From: Actinomycetota bacterium
Lineage (GTDB): Bacteria > Actinomycetota > Geothermincolia > Fen-727 > Anoxymicrobiaceae
DNA length: 30,462 nucleotides
Direction of reading: 5' to 3'
Assembly: GCA_018894655.1 (NCBI GenBank)
Contig: JAHIPE010000234.1
Span: forward strand, 1-30,462
Position 1 is the stretch's first letter. Each line of letters begins with the position of its first letter. The notes beneath the pieces are model-generated. The model made no database searches, had not been told where the DNA came from, and saw nothing but the letters and a program-made list of their open reading frames with translations. The position numbers and the translations under genes were made by a program. Shown here piece by piece: positions 14,962-22,459 of this stretch.

Positions 14962-15786
14962 ATGGAGGCGAATCTCAAGGCGAAGCACCTCGCACTAAAG
15001 CGCAACCTGGCGGATACGGGGAGCGCGGTCCTCGCTTTCTCCGGGGGTGTAGACAGCACCCTTGTGCTCGCGGTCGGCAGGGAAGCTCTCGGTGACAGGA
15101 TTATCGCGGCAACCGCCCGTTCGCCGCTGTACCCTCGATCGGTTGTCGAAAGAGCCGCCACTCTGGCTCAGCGGCTTTGCGTTGAACATGTAGTCCTGGA
15201 CTCCAACGAGCTTGAGGACGCCCGGTTTACGTCCAACCCTCCGGAGCGCTGCTACCTTTGCAAGCGGGAGCTCTACGGCAGGCTCGACCGACTTGCCAAG
15301 AAAAGGGGGGTTGCGGCGGTAATCGACGGTACCCAACTGGATGACACGAGTGATTACCGTCCGGGAATGAGGGCGGCGGCAGAATTTGGTGTGCGGAGCC
15401 CGTTGCTCGAGGTCGGATTCACAAAGGATGAAATAAGGGCATTTTCAAAAGAGCTCGGCCTTGATACCTGGGATATCCCCGCCGGCCCGTGCCTGGCCTC
15501 GCGAGTGCCCTACTCGGAAGAAATCACTCCCCGGAAACTCGCCGCTATTGAGCAGGGCGAGCAGTTCCTGGGAGAACTGGGTTTTCGCGAAGTCAGGGTC
15601 CGCTTTACGAAAGACAGTACGGCGCGGATCGAAATCACCGCCGACTGCATATCGAAACTTGCTGACAAGGCGGTTCGCGAGAAGGTCGTGGGCAAGATGA
15701 AGGAACTGGGCTTCCTGTACGTCACCCTGGACCTCGAAGGATACAGAACCGGTTCAATGAATATGATCCTAGCCGATCAGGATTGA
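14962..15786 (+). CDS. larE: LarE-like ATP-dependent sulfur transferase (PP-loop)
   Basis: LarE adenylates a substrate carboxylate and inserts sulfur, in lactate racemase for the nickel-pincer cofactor. The 274-aa form used here has the PP-loop SGGVDS at 27-32, NPPERCYLCKREL (92-104) with Cys97 and Cys100, GTQLDDTSDYRPG, and GPCLASRVPY with Cys177, the position of the sacrificial Cys176 in the Lactobacillus enzyme. The CxxC plus third Cys recalls the [4Fe-4S] LarE class, which recycles sulfur instead of sacrificing Cys. The open frame extends back to 14836, but that part is AT-rich promoter DNA. An ATG at 14911 lacks a ribosome site, whereas 14962 has GGGAG eight bases upstream and gives the family length. 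No larB, larC or larA is near. It is divergent from cysK. Confidence 0.9.
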   Translation: MEANLKAKHLALKRNLADTGSAVLAFSGGVDSTLVLAVGREALGDRIIAATARSPLYPRSVVERAATLAQRLCVEHVVLDSNELEDARFTSNPPERCYLCKRELYGRLDRLAKKRGVAAVIDGTQLDDTSDYRPGMRAAAEFGVRSPLLEVGFTKDEIRAFSKELGLDTWDIPAGPCLASRVPYSEEITPRKLAAIEQGEQFLGELGFREVRVRFTKDSTARIEITADCISKLADKAVREKVVGKMKELGFLYVTLDLEGYRTGSMNMILADQD

Positions 15787-15788
15787 AT

Positions 15789-15920
15789 GTCGTAGCCGAG
15801 CGCGCCATGTACTTCGTCCACAGCGACGGCGACTGCAGCCGCGACGGAGGACACGCGACCGCGGGGATCAACGGCCCCTCGATGACCCGGTACTTCGCCG
15901 GGGGCTACACCGGTTTCTAG
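15789..15920 (+). pseudogene. Relic of a surface-protein repeat (TWYFAEGYTG type)
   Basis: Between larE and copA a plus-strand frame reads VAERAMYFVHSDGDCSRDGG, then HATAGINGPSMTRYFAGGYT and GF before a TAG. This resembles the repeat ERPMYF...GGH...G...P..TWYFAEGYTG seen in large surface proteins of anaerobic Actinomycetota (from memory). It has no proper start or ribosome site and stops mid-repeat, overlapping the copA stop by 4 bp, so it is a fragment. It could also be a chance match. Confidence 0.45.
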
Positions 15921-18900
15921 TTTGTCTCGAGCTTCAATTCCCGGCCTGCGTAATGGAACTTGTCCAGGAAAGAGTTCGTTGCCCCTAGAACCCCCGACAC
16001 GATAACATCGTTCCCGAGGAAGCCGTTTATCAGGTCGCCCTCCTTGCTGAACTTCTTCTCCTCACGCATCATCTCGGCCTCGTCGGCTCCGATGTATATC
16101 GTTTCGTACCTTTTCCCGGCGATTCTTACTGCACCGAAATCACCGGCTTCGAACTTGTCTTTGAGCTTGTCCGGGATGTTGGTCCCGTCGATCTCGTAGA
16201 AGAACTTGGGAACTCCATCCGCAAGAACGACCTTGACACTTGCAAAGGTGTTCAACCGGTCGAATGTCCGCCGATTCACGATGTGGTAGATGTCGATATC
16301 CGTGCCCGTGGGCTTCAGGACGCCCGCGACCTTCATCGACGGCAATCCGAAGAAGTCCTTTATTTCATCCCCGGGCTTGCCGAAGAGTCCTTCTTTCTTC
16401 ATCATCTCGGCTTCCTCGGCTCCCAGCACCATCTCGTTGTCCGCGAGCGCGGCGGCGCCCTCTTTCGACTTGAGGATTTTGCCGTCTACCTTGTCCACCC
16501 CGAGAAAAAGCTTGGGGTTTCCGTCCACGAAATTTACCTTTGTCTCGCCGCTTGCCAAATAGCCGCCCACCGCCTTTACGGTTTGGGCGGACGCGACCTT
16601 GCCCATTCCGGCCTCTTCAGTCATGCCTGAACTTATCCGGGCAAACCAGACAAACAGGAGGGTGAAGACTATCACCATTACAACCGGCGCGATCTTCGAG
16701 ATGTAGTTCTTCCTGCCCGGCTTGAACCTGCGAAGGAGGAGCGAGTTCGACACGACCGAGACTGAGCTCAATACCATCGCGATCCCGGCCAGCTCAGGCC
16801 GCAACACCACCCCGAGTCCCGCGAAGACCCTCGCGGCGATGGGTATCCCCATCACGTTGTAGAACAGGGCGAAGAACATGTTCTGCCGGACCTTACCGAA
16901 GGTATCCTTCGAGAGCTCCTTTGCCGTCACCACGTCCCTGAGGTCGTTCTTGATCATCACGATGCCACCTGTTTCCATGGCCACATCCGTACCCGAACCC
17001 ATGGCGATACCGAGGTCGGCCTGTGCCAGCGCGGGCGCGTCATTAATACCGTCGCCAACCATGGCGACCTTCTTGCCGCTTTCCTGGAGTTTCTTGACCT
17101 CGCTGGCCTTGTCTTCCGGTAGCACCTCGGCCAGGACATTGGTAATCCCGAGTTCCTTGGCAATGGCGTTAGCGGTCCTCCGGTTGTCGCCGGTAATCAT
17201 GTAGATATCAAGTCCCGTATCGCGTAACCGCGACACTGCTTCGCGGGACGTCTCTTTTGCAGTATCCGCAACGGCCACGGCACCCAGAACTTTCTCATCC
17301 GAGGAAAGGATCATGACGGTCTTCCCCTGTTCCTCGAGTCTCGAGACCTTCCGGTTGATGCCGTCCAGCTCAAGACCGACGACATTGGTAAGCAGTTTCC
17401 TGTTGCCGAAGTAATACCGACGTCCCCGGACCTCGCCCTGGACTCCATGACCGGGAATCGCACTGAAACCTGTGACCTCGTCGAGCCCGATTGATTCGTC
17501 GTTCGCATGGTTGTAGACGGCCTCGGCGAGCGGGTGCTCCGACGACTTCTCGAGGGACGCGGATATCTGTAGAACGTCATCCTCGTCAAAACCATTGAAG
17601 CCCAGAACATCCGTGACTTCCGGTTCGCCGTTGGTCAGGGTACCCGTCTTGTCGAAGACCATGGTCGTTATCTTCTCGGCTGACTCGAGGGGCTCGCCCC
17701 CCTTGATCAAGATTCCGTATTCGGCTCCTTTGCCGGTGCCCACCATTATGGCGGTAGGCGTTGCCAGGCCGAGCGCGCAGGGGCACGCAATGACAATGAC
17801 GCTGGTGAAAGCCATGAGAGAGAAAGTCAGCGACGCGTTCAGGAAGAGAAACCAGATCGCGAATGTCAGAGAAGCGATGCCGATGACCGCCGGCACGAAC
17901 CGGGCGGAAATCCGGTCCGCGAACCCCTGTATAGGCGCTTTGGAGCCCTGGGCTTCCTCTATCAGGCGGATGATTTGTGCCAGCATCGTCTCGGACCCGA
18001 CCCTGGTTGCCTCGAACTCGAAGCTCCCGGTCTTGTTAATGGTGACGCCTATGACTTCGTCACCCACGTTCTTCTCGACCGGCAGGCTCTCTCCGCTCAC
18101 CATTGATTCATCTACCGCGGACGAACCCTTCATGACAATGCCGTCGACCGGTATCTTCTCCCCCGGACGGACCAGTATTATGTCTCCGTGGACAACTTCG
18201 TCGATAGGGATATCCTCGGTTACTCCGTTCCTTATTACCCTGGCCGTCTTCGCCTGTAGGCCCATCAGTTTCTTGATTGCCTCCGAGGTCTTGCCTTTTG
18301 CGCGGGCCTCGAGCCACTTGCCAAGGAGGACGAAGGTAATAAGGAGGGCGGCGGTCTCGAAATACATGTTTGGGATCTTTTGCCCCGCCAAGCCGATGAG
18401 GGACCTGTTTGAAACAGCGAACGATATGTAGCCTATGAGGCTGTAGAAATAAGCGGTCGAGGTCCCGATGGCGATCAAGCTGTCCATATTGAAGGTTTTC
18501 ATCCGAAGGCTCGACCACGCGCCTTTGTAGAAGCCCGCGCCCGCGATGAACTGCACGGGAGTGGCAAGGATCAGGGATATGATCCCGAAATATGGGGGCA
18601 GGGACCCGGCCCCCGGAAGCCACTTGAAGAAGTCCAGGAGCATGAAATAGAGCATGGGGATGCTCAGGATCAAGCTGAACAGGAACCTGTTCCAGTACCC
18701 CCTGATCTCGCTCTCCCGCTTCCTGCTCTCGTAGTCGCTGTCCCTGTCGTCGACGACCTCCGCCTTGTAGCCCGCTTTCTTGACGGCCTCGATCAATCCG
18801 TCCAGCCCTACCTCTCGCTCGTCAAATGTGACGTATGCCTTTTCAGAGGCGAAATTGACGCCCGCCTGCTTCACGCCCGCGAGTTTCTCAAGCGAACGTT

Positions 18901-19525
18901 CGATTATGGCCGCGCAGGACGCGCAATGCATCCCGGACAACGACAACCCGACCCTGGCTTCCGCCCTTGGCCCGGGTTGCTCCTCGGTTTGGCCCTCGAG
19001 CGATTGATCATCCCTGCCGACTTCGAGGTGAACCCTGTCCCGGGCAACACCGCCGAGAAGATTCCATGCGGTGACGGACTTGATTACGTGGTCGATAAAC
19101 CCCCGCGCATTTTCGTCTTTCTCGGGGACACTGATCTCGGCGGTCTTTTCTTCCTTGATCTTGCCCTTGAAAGCTGGTTTGCCCGAGTCGTCTTCGACAA
19201 CGGTACCCTCGAAATCGACTTTGGAATTGATCTTTATCTCCAGCGGGCTTCCGGAGGGCCCCGTCTCTATTTGGACGGCCATGGGAGTGCTTTCTACTTG
19301 AACCTCTTCACCGATAATCCGGGTCTCATAGCCCTCCCGGGCAAGGCGTTCCAGTAGCTGTTCCCTCGAGACCAGATCCGGGTCTGCCGTCACCTTGCCC
19401 GTTCCGCTGTCATAATCGACTTCCGCACTGCTGACCCCGGGGATATCGAGAAGGACCCCCTCGATGAGCCGCGCGCAGGAGGTGCAGTGCATGCCTTCTA
19501 TCCTGAGCTTCAATTCCTCTCTCAT
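15917..19525 (-). CDS. copA: Copper-exporting P1B-type ATPase with tandem C-terminal extension
   Basis: The 1202-aa protein has HMA domains with CxxC at 14-17 and 201-204, separated by an unusual linker of about 110 aa (80-190). The ATPase core is canonical: SGES (478-481), CPC (581-583), DKTGT (625-629), HP (664-665) and GDGIND (824-829). FYN (888-890) and MVLSS (917-921) point to Cu(I). A normal CopA would end near residue 935. Here a ninth hydrophobic helix (about 944-962) follows, then about 240 residues holding two related units with GAEEAEMM (1035-1042) and GADEAEMM (1146-1153), each followed by a V.GVL strand. If the core ends inside the cell, that extension lies outside. The start has AAGGGAGG five bases upstream. 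Its promoter carries a CsoR-type operator. Confidence 0.95.
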   Translation of the reverse strand: MREELKLRIEGMHCTSCARLIEGVLLDIPGVSSAEVDYDSGTGKVTADPDLVSREQLLERLAREGYETRIIGEEVQVESTPMAVQIETGPSGSPLEIKINSKVDFEGTVVEDDSGKPAFKGKIKEEKTAEISVPEKDENARGFIDHVIKSVTAWNLLGGVARDRVHLEVGRDDQSLEGQTEEQPGPRAEARVGLSLSGMHCASCAAIIERSLEKLAGVKQAGVNFASEKAYVTFDEREVGLDGLIEAVKKAGYKAEVVDDRDSDYESRKRESEIRGYWNRFLFSLILSIPMLYFMLLDFFKWLPGAGSLPPYFGIISLILATPVQFIAGAGFYKGAWSSLRMKTFNMDSLIAIGTSTAYFYSLIGYISFAVSNRSLIGLAGQKIPNMYFETAALLITFVLLGKWLEARAKGKTSEAIKKLMGLQAKTARVIRNGVTEDIPIDEVVHGDIILVRPGEKIPVDGIVMKGSSAVDESMVSGESLPVEKNVGDEVIGVTINKTGSFEFEATRVGSETMLAQIIRLIEEAQGSKAPIQGFADRISARFVPAVIGIASLTFAIWFLFLNASLTFSLMAFTSVIVIACPCALGLATPTAIMVGTGKGAEYGILIKGGEPLESAEKITTMVFDKTGTLTNGEPEVTDVLGFNGFDEDDVLQISASLEKSSEHPLAEAVYNHANDESIGLDEVTGFSAIPGHGVQGEVRGRRYYFGNRKLLTNVVGLELDGINRKVSRLEEQGKTVMILSSDEKVLGAVAVADTAKETSREAVSRLRDTGLDIYMITGDNRRTANAIAKELGITNVLAEVLPEDKASEVKKLQESGKKVAMVGDGINDAPALAQADLGIAMGSGTDVAMETGGIVMIKNDLRDVVTAKELSKDTFGKVRQNMFFALFYNVMGIPIAARVFAGLGVVLRPELAGIAMVLSSVSVVSNSLLLRRFKPGRKNYISKIAPVVMVIVFTLLFVWFARISSGMTEEAGMGKVASAQTVKAVGGYLASGETKVNFVDGNPKLFLGVDKVDGKILKSKEGAAALADNEMVLGAEEAEMMKKEGLFGKPGDEIKDFFGLPSMKVAGVLKPTGTDIDIYHIVNRRTFDRLNTFASVKVVLADGVPKFFYEIDGTNIPDKLKDKFEAGDFGAVRIAGKRYETIYIGADEAEMMREEKKFSKEGDLINGFLGNDVIVSGVLGATNSFLDKFHYAGRELKLETN

Positions 19526-19548
19526 GATGGCCTCCCTTGCCTCATTGT

Positions 19549-19571
19549 TACCTATACCTATGGTATAGGTA
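19549..19571. promoter_or_regulatory. CsoR-type operator upstream of copA
   Basis: A perfect 23-bp palindrome: TACCTATACC, a 3-nt centre, GGTATAGGTA. It covers the -10 box of the copA promoter and lies 24 bp from the start codon. The same right arm and spacing recur upstream of csoR (22282-22304), which points to a shared copper-responsive repressor. Confidence 0.82.
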
Positions 19572-19589
19572 CTTCCTAATAAAAGTCAA
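19562..19589 (-). promoter_or_regulatory. copA promoter
   Basis: TTGACT (19584-19589), a 16-bp spacer and TATACC (19562-19567) on the minus strand. The -10 lies within the 23-bp palindrome, so a bound repressor would block RNA polymerase. This separates copA from the upstream csoR transcript, though readthrough is possible. Confidence 0.7.
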
Positions 19590-19676
19590 GTACATAGTAG
19601 GCTTTTAGCCTTCAGGCTGCCCCGCTAGTCGAGAGACCCCGGCGGCGATGAGAGTTCTATTCCAATGGTGCTGAAA

Positions 19677-19895
19677 TCAACGTTCACTGACGACCTCGTA
19701 ACCGAGCTCCGCGATCGCTTCTCTGAGAGACTGTGTTGTCAACAATACGGGATCGAACTCCAGGGACGCTTCCTCCGTAGAGTAATCGACGCGGATTGTC
19801 TCCACCCCTTTTCCCCTTTTCAAGGTATGCTCGATTAGGCTTGCACAGCTCGTGCAGTGCATGCCGGATATCTTGAAGACAGCTTTTTCTGTCAC
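19677..19895 (-). CDS. copZ: HMA-domain copper chaperone, CopZ-like
   Basis: This is a single heavy-metal-associated domain of 72 residues with the Cu(I)-binding motif GMHCTSC near residues 11-17 and the pattern EHTLKR..GVETIRVDYSTEEASLEFDP. It probably hands Cu(I) to CopA, whose N-terminal HMA motif is GMHCTSC as well. The frame is open further upstream to 20015, but that part lies inside the preceding gene. A GTG at 19895, eight bases after GGGAG, gives exactly the standard chaperone length. An in-frame GTG four codons earlier is the alternative. It is 34 bp downstream of the TauE/SafE-cupredoxin gene and probably in the same transcript. Confidence 0.88.
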   Translation of the reverse strand: MTEKAVFKISGMHCTSCASLIEHTLKRGKGVETIRVDYSTEEASLEFDPVLLTTQSLREAIAELGYEVVSER

Positions 19896-19929
19896 GTTGT
19901 CCACTCCCTTCCGGGAATCGCGATCCCCG

Positions 19930-21849
19930 CTAACCACAGCATGGACATCCACCCGGGTCGGGGGACGTTGTTTCGTCGTAGTCGAACTTGGACCTGTTGG
20001 GGTCTTTTTCGTCAACGACGTCGATTACTCCCTCGACCATTCCCATCCAGCAACTGAAACGGAACCTGCCCACCTTCCACGGGGTGAATTCCTTCACGCT
20101 GGTCTTGCCGGGAGTCAAAGAGATTTGCCCTTCGAAAAGATCCTTAGAGATAATCGCGTTCGTGCAGCCACTCGTACCCGTATCCTTGATTTCCCACTTG
20201 ACGGGTACTCCCATCCTCACTTTGAGTTGGTTTGGGCTGTAGCCGGACCGGGATGCATTCATCTCGAGTATCTGCTTGCCGTCCACGATCGGCGGCAGGC
20301 CGGTTTCGGTCTCGTTGGAAATATCTGGCGCGGGCGCGGGGGTGGTGTCCCCCGCTGAATCGGGTTGGCCTCGAGTCTCTTGGCGATCTTCTTGCGGCGT
20401 CTGGGCGGGGGTGGTGTCCTCCGCTGAATCGAGGCTCTCGCTCGCTTTGCCGGGGACGTCTTTTTCATCCAGGAACTCGAAGGTGCCACCGACCATTCCC
20501 ATCCAGCAACTGAACTTGAACCTGCCGGGCTTCTTCGGGGTGAATTCCTTCACGCTGGTCTTTCCGGGAGTCAAAGAGATTTGCCCTTCGAAAAGATCCT
20601 TAGAGATAATCGCGTTCGTGCAGCCACTCGTACCCGTATCATTGATTTCCCATCTTACGGGGATCCCAACCCAAGCCCGCAGGTAGTTCGGCTTATATTC
20701 GGAGGCGGACGCCTCCATCCCCACAACCTGTTTCCCATCGACTATCGGTGGCATCTGGGCGTTCGCGGCGTCGCCGGACGCCCCCGTCGGCCTGATGAGG
20801 TCGGTGAGGCTGGGCAGGTTCAGGACTACGAGTTGGTTGTTGACGTTGTAGACGGCGAAGAACAAGACGACGATGCCCGCGACCTTCAAGAAAGTGGTCA
20901 CGAGGCGGGGCCTCTCCAGGAACTTGACGCTCGTAAACCCTATCAATAGCAGCATGGGCAGGGTCCCGAGCGCAAATGCGAGCATTATCATGCTCCCCTG
21001 GAGCGGCCTGCCCGAGAGCAAGGCGAAGCCCTGGGCGGTGATGGTGAACCCGCAGGGAAGGAAGAAGGTCATGGCACCCATCATGAAGGGCATGTAGCGG
21101 CCCTTGAAGTGGGTCTCATCGGCCACGTACCTCGTAACTGCCCTCGGCATCGAGAACTGGAACCGCTGGAGGAACCTGACTCCGAGCATCTGAAGGCCGA
21201 GCACGACCATGACCATGGAAATCACGATCACCATGCCGGCAGAAAATGTAGGCGAAATCTTGAATGTGCCGCCGGCGAGGGCCAGGACTGCGCCAAGGGC
21301 CGCGTAGGAAACCAGCCGCCCGCTGTTGAACAGCAAGTGCGGTTCAAGCTTCTTCTTCAGGGCATCTTCCGAGGAGTGCAGTTCCGACCATTGCTTGGAC
21401 ATCGACAGGATTATTCCACCGACCAGGGCGGCGCAACTCGAGAAGCCAGCCGCAATCCCGAGTAAGAAAAACACGGGCAGCGACGATTTCGAATTCACCG
21501 TTACCAGCCGCGAGAGGCCTGCTTTTTCCAACAATATGAAGAGGCCGATCGCAAGAAGAACAGCGAGCGCGATCTTCGCGTAACTTGCCCTACCGGCAGT
21601 GACCGGCCCCGATTTCGTCGGGCTGAGGGAGAAGGAGTAACCCTCCTCCTCAAAGAGCCTGTTCAGTTGCCCGACCGACGGCGCCTGCCCCTCGTGTTCG
21701 ACCAGGACACCGGCCTTGGGGGTTGAAGCCTCGACAGAGTGCACGTTCTCGAGTTCTATCAATTTCTTCTCGATAATGATCTCGCAGGAAGCGCAGTGCA
21801 TCCCCTTGATGAAATACTCGCATTCCTTCGTGCCGGGCTTTTTCCCCAC
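19930..21849 (-). CDS. HMA - TauE/SafE-like membrane - tandem cupredoxin fusion protein
   Basis: The 639-aa protein has an N-terminal HMA domain with GMHCASC (16-22). Several membrane helices follow (about 91-345) with Cys139 in GFSSCAALVGG and Cys266 in FFLPCGFTITAQG, a DsbD/SafE-like arrangement. Two cupredoxin domains follow at about 367-462 and 519-613. Each has GTSGCTNAI and FSCWMGM, with ligand candidates Cys410/Cys448/Met450 and Cys562/Cys600/Met602. A Pro/Thr/Glu-rich linker joins them, and the tail ends GGCPCCG. The domain order suggests moving copper from the cytosolic HMA across the membrane to external cupredoxins, or thiol/copper redox work. The GTG start has AAAGGGAGGG six bases upstream. 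The cupredoxin halves share a nearly identical DNA stretch. Confidence 0.9.
   Translation of the reverse strand: MGKKPGTKECEYFIKGMHCASCEIIIEKKLIELENVHSVEASTPKAGVLVEHEGQAPSVGQLNRLFEEEGYSFSLSPTKSGPVTAGRASYAKIALAVLLAIGLFILLEKAGLSRLVTVNSKSSLPVFFLLGIAAGFSSCAALVGGIILSMSKQWSELHSSEDALKKKLEPHLLFNSGRLVSYAALGAVLALAGGTFKISPTFSAGMVIVISMVMVVLGLQMLGVRFLQRFQFSMPRAVTRYVADETHFKGRYMPFMMGAMTFFLPCGFTITAQGFALLSGRPLQGSMIMLAFALGTLPMLLLIGFTSVKFLERPRLVTTFLKVAGIVVLFFAVYNVNNQLVVLNLPSLTDLIRPTGASGDAANAQMPPIVDGKQVVGMEASASEYKPNYLRAWVGIPVRWEINDTGTSGCTNAIISKDLFEGQISLTPGKTSVKEFTPKKPGRFKFSCWMGMVGGTFEFLDEKDVPGKASESLDSAEDTTPAQTPQEDRQETRGQPDSAGDTTPAPAPDISNETETGLPPIVDGKQILEMNASRSGYSPNQLKVRMGVPVKWEIKDTGTSGCTNAIISKDLFEGQISLTPGKTSVKEFTPWKVGRFRFSCWMGMVEGVIDVVDEKDPNRSKFDYDETTSPDPGGCPCCG
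20081..20196 (-). repeat. Intragenic direct repeat, distal copy (second cupredoxin)
   Basis: These 116 bp match 20537-20652 with an offset of exactly 456 bp (152 codons) and only two mismatches that I can see. Synonymous positions are conserved too, whereas the flanking parts of the two domains differ freely, which points to recent gene conversion or partial re-duplication rather than protein-level constraint. Confidence 0.85.
20537..20652 (-). repeat. Intragenic direct repeat, proximal copy (first cupredoxin)
   Basis: This is the partner of 20081-20196. It encodes the cupredoxin segment from about TGTSGCTNAI to VKEFTP in the first domain. The near identity makes the gene prone to in-frame deletion of one cupredoxin. 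Confidence 0.85.
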
Positions 21850-21867
21850 GTCGAGCCCTCCCTTTGA

Positions 21868-21975
21868 TCAGAATAATTCGATCACTGCTTCAAGTTCCGA
21901 TTGGCTGATGGTTATCTTCCCGTTTACCAAAGCGATGACGACGTACTTTCTCCTGATGCCCTTGGTTCGTGCCAT
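21868..21975 (-). CDS. 35-aa small protein in the csoR operon
   Basis: This small ORF begins 8 bp after csoR and ends 18 bp before the membrane-protein gene. It starts MARTKGIRRKYVV, continues through IALVNGKITISQSE and ends VIELF. The ATG has AAGGA five bases upstream, as good as its neighbours. It has a basic N-terminus, a short hydrophobic strand (YVVIALVNGK) and an acidic amphipathic end, and no Cys, His or internal Met, so direct metal binding is unlikely. It could be a peptide partner of CsoR or of the transporter, or a ribosome-coupling ORF. I do not recognise a family. Confidence 0.6.
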   Translation of the reverse strand: MARTKGIRRKYVVIALVNGKITISQSELEAVIELF

Positions 21976-21983
21976 GGGTTTCC

Positions 21984-22256
21984 TTACTTGTCGGACAGCC
22001 TGCTTACCCTTAGTATCTCCTGGATCATTTCCTTCTTCCGTTTCTCGCTGCCGCTGGACAAAGCCTTCTTGAAACAGTCGTTCAGGTGCCCCTCCATCAG
22101 CATCCGGTTGGCGGACTTCAACAGGCCGATAGCGGCCAGGTTCTGCTGCATGATGTCTATGCAGTACTGGTCCTTCTCAACCATCTCGATTATGGTAGAG
22201 AGCAGGCTCTGGGCTTTCTTGAAATTGATGAGCGTTTTCTCTTTTTGGATGTTCAC
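21984..22256 (-). CDS. csoR: CsoR/RcnR-family copper-sensing repressor
   Basis: CsoR is an all-helical DNA-binding tetramer or dimer that releases its operator when Cu(I) binds. The 90-aa protein carries the Cu(I) ligand set Cys32 (QYCIDIMQQ), His57 and Cys61 (EGHLNDC), with the same spacing as the x-C-H-C pattern of Mycobacterium CsoR (C36, H61, C65). The start is GTG with AAGGAGG about eight bases upstream. It heads a transcript containing the small ORF, the TauE/SafE-cupredoxin gene and copZ. A 23-bp operator-like site lies 26 bp upstream, and a perfect version lies before copA, so it probably represses itself and the ATPase. Confidence 0.93.
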   Translation of the reverse strand: MNIQKEKTLINFKKAQSLLSTIIEMVEKDQYCIDIMQQNLAAIGLLKSANRMLMEGHLNDCFKKALSSGSEKRKKEMIQEILRVSRLSDK

Positions 22257-22281
22257 CTCGGCGACCTCCTTCTGCGGTCAT

Positions 22282-22304
22282 TACCACGACCATAGGTATA
22301 GGTA
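22282..22304. promoter_or_regulatory. CsoR-type operator upstream of csoR
   Basis: TACCACGACC, a 3-nt centre (ATA), then GGTATAGGTA: the right arm and overall spacing equal the copA operator, while the left arm is degenerate at three inner bases. It covers the expected transcription start of csoR. The weaker left arm may give looser autorepression than at copA. Confidence 0.75.
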
Positions 22305-22310
22305 TTATGT

Positions 22311-22339
22311 ATCGTAGCATCCCCACTGTTAGATGTCAA
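22311..22339 (-). promoter_or_regulatory. csoR operon promoter
   Basis: TTGACA (22334-22339), a 17-bp spacer and TACGAT (22311-22316) on the minus strand. The operator begins 7 bp downstream of the -10. The rest of the 155-bp gap to the metB end contains nothing I can assign, and no clear terminator for the met operon is visible. Confidence 0.65.
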
Positions 22340-22459
22340 TGACCTTGTCCGCTCACCCTCATCCTCGACCTCACCCCGCCATCTTCGTTGGGGATAATTG
22401 ACGAGACATACGGGAAACCCGCAGAGGAATCCGTTGATATCATGGAAGTCCTGCGCATT

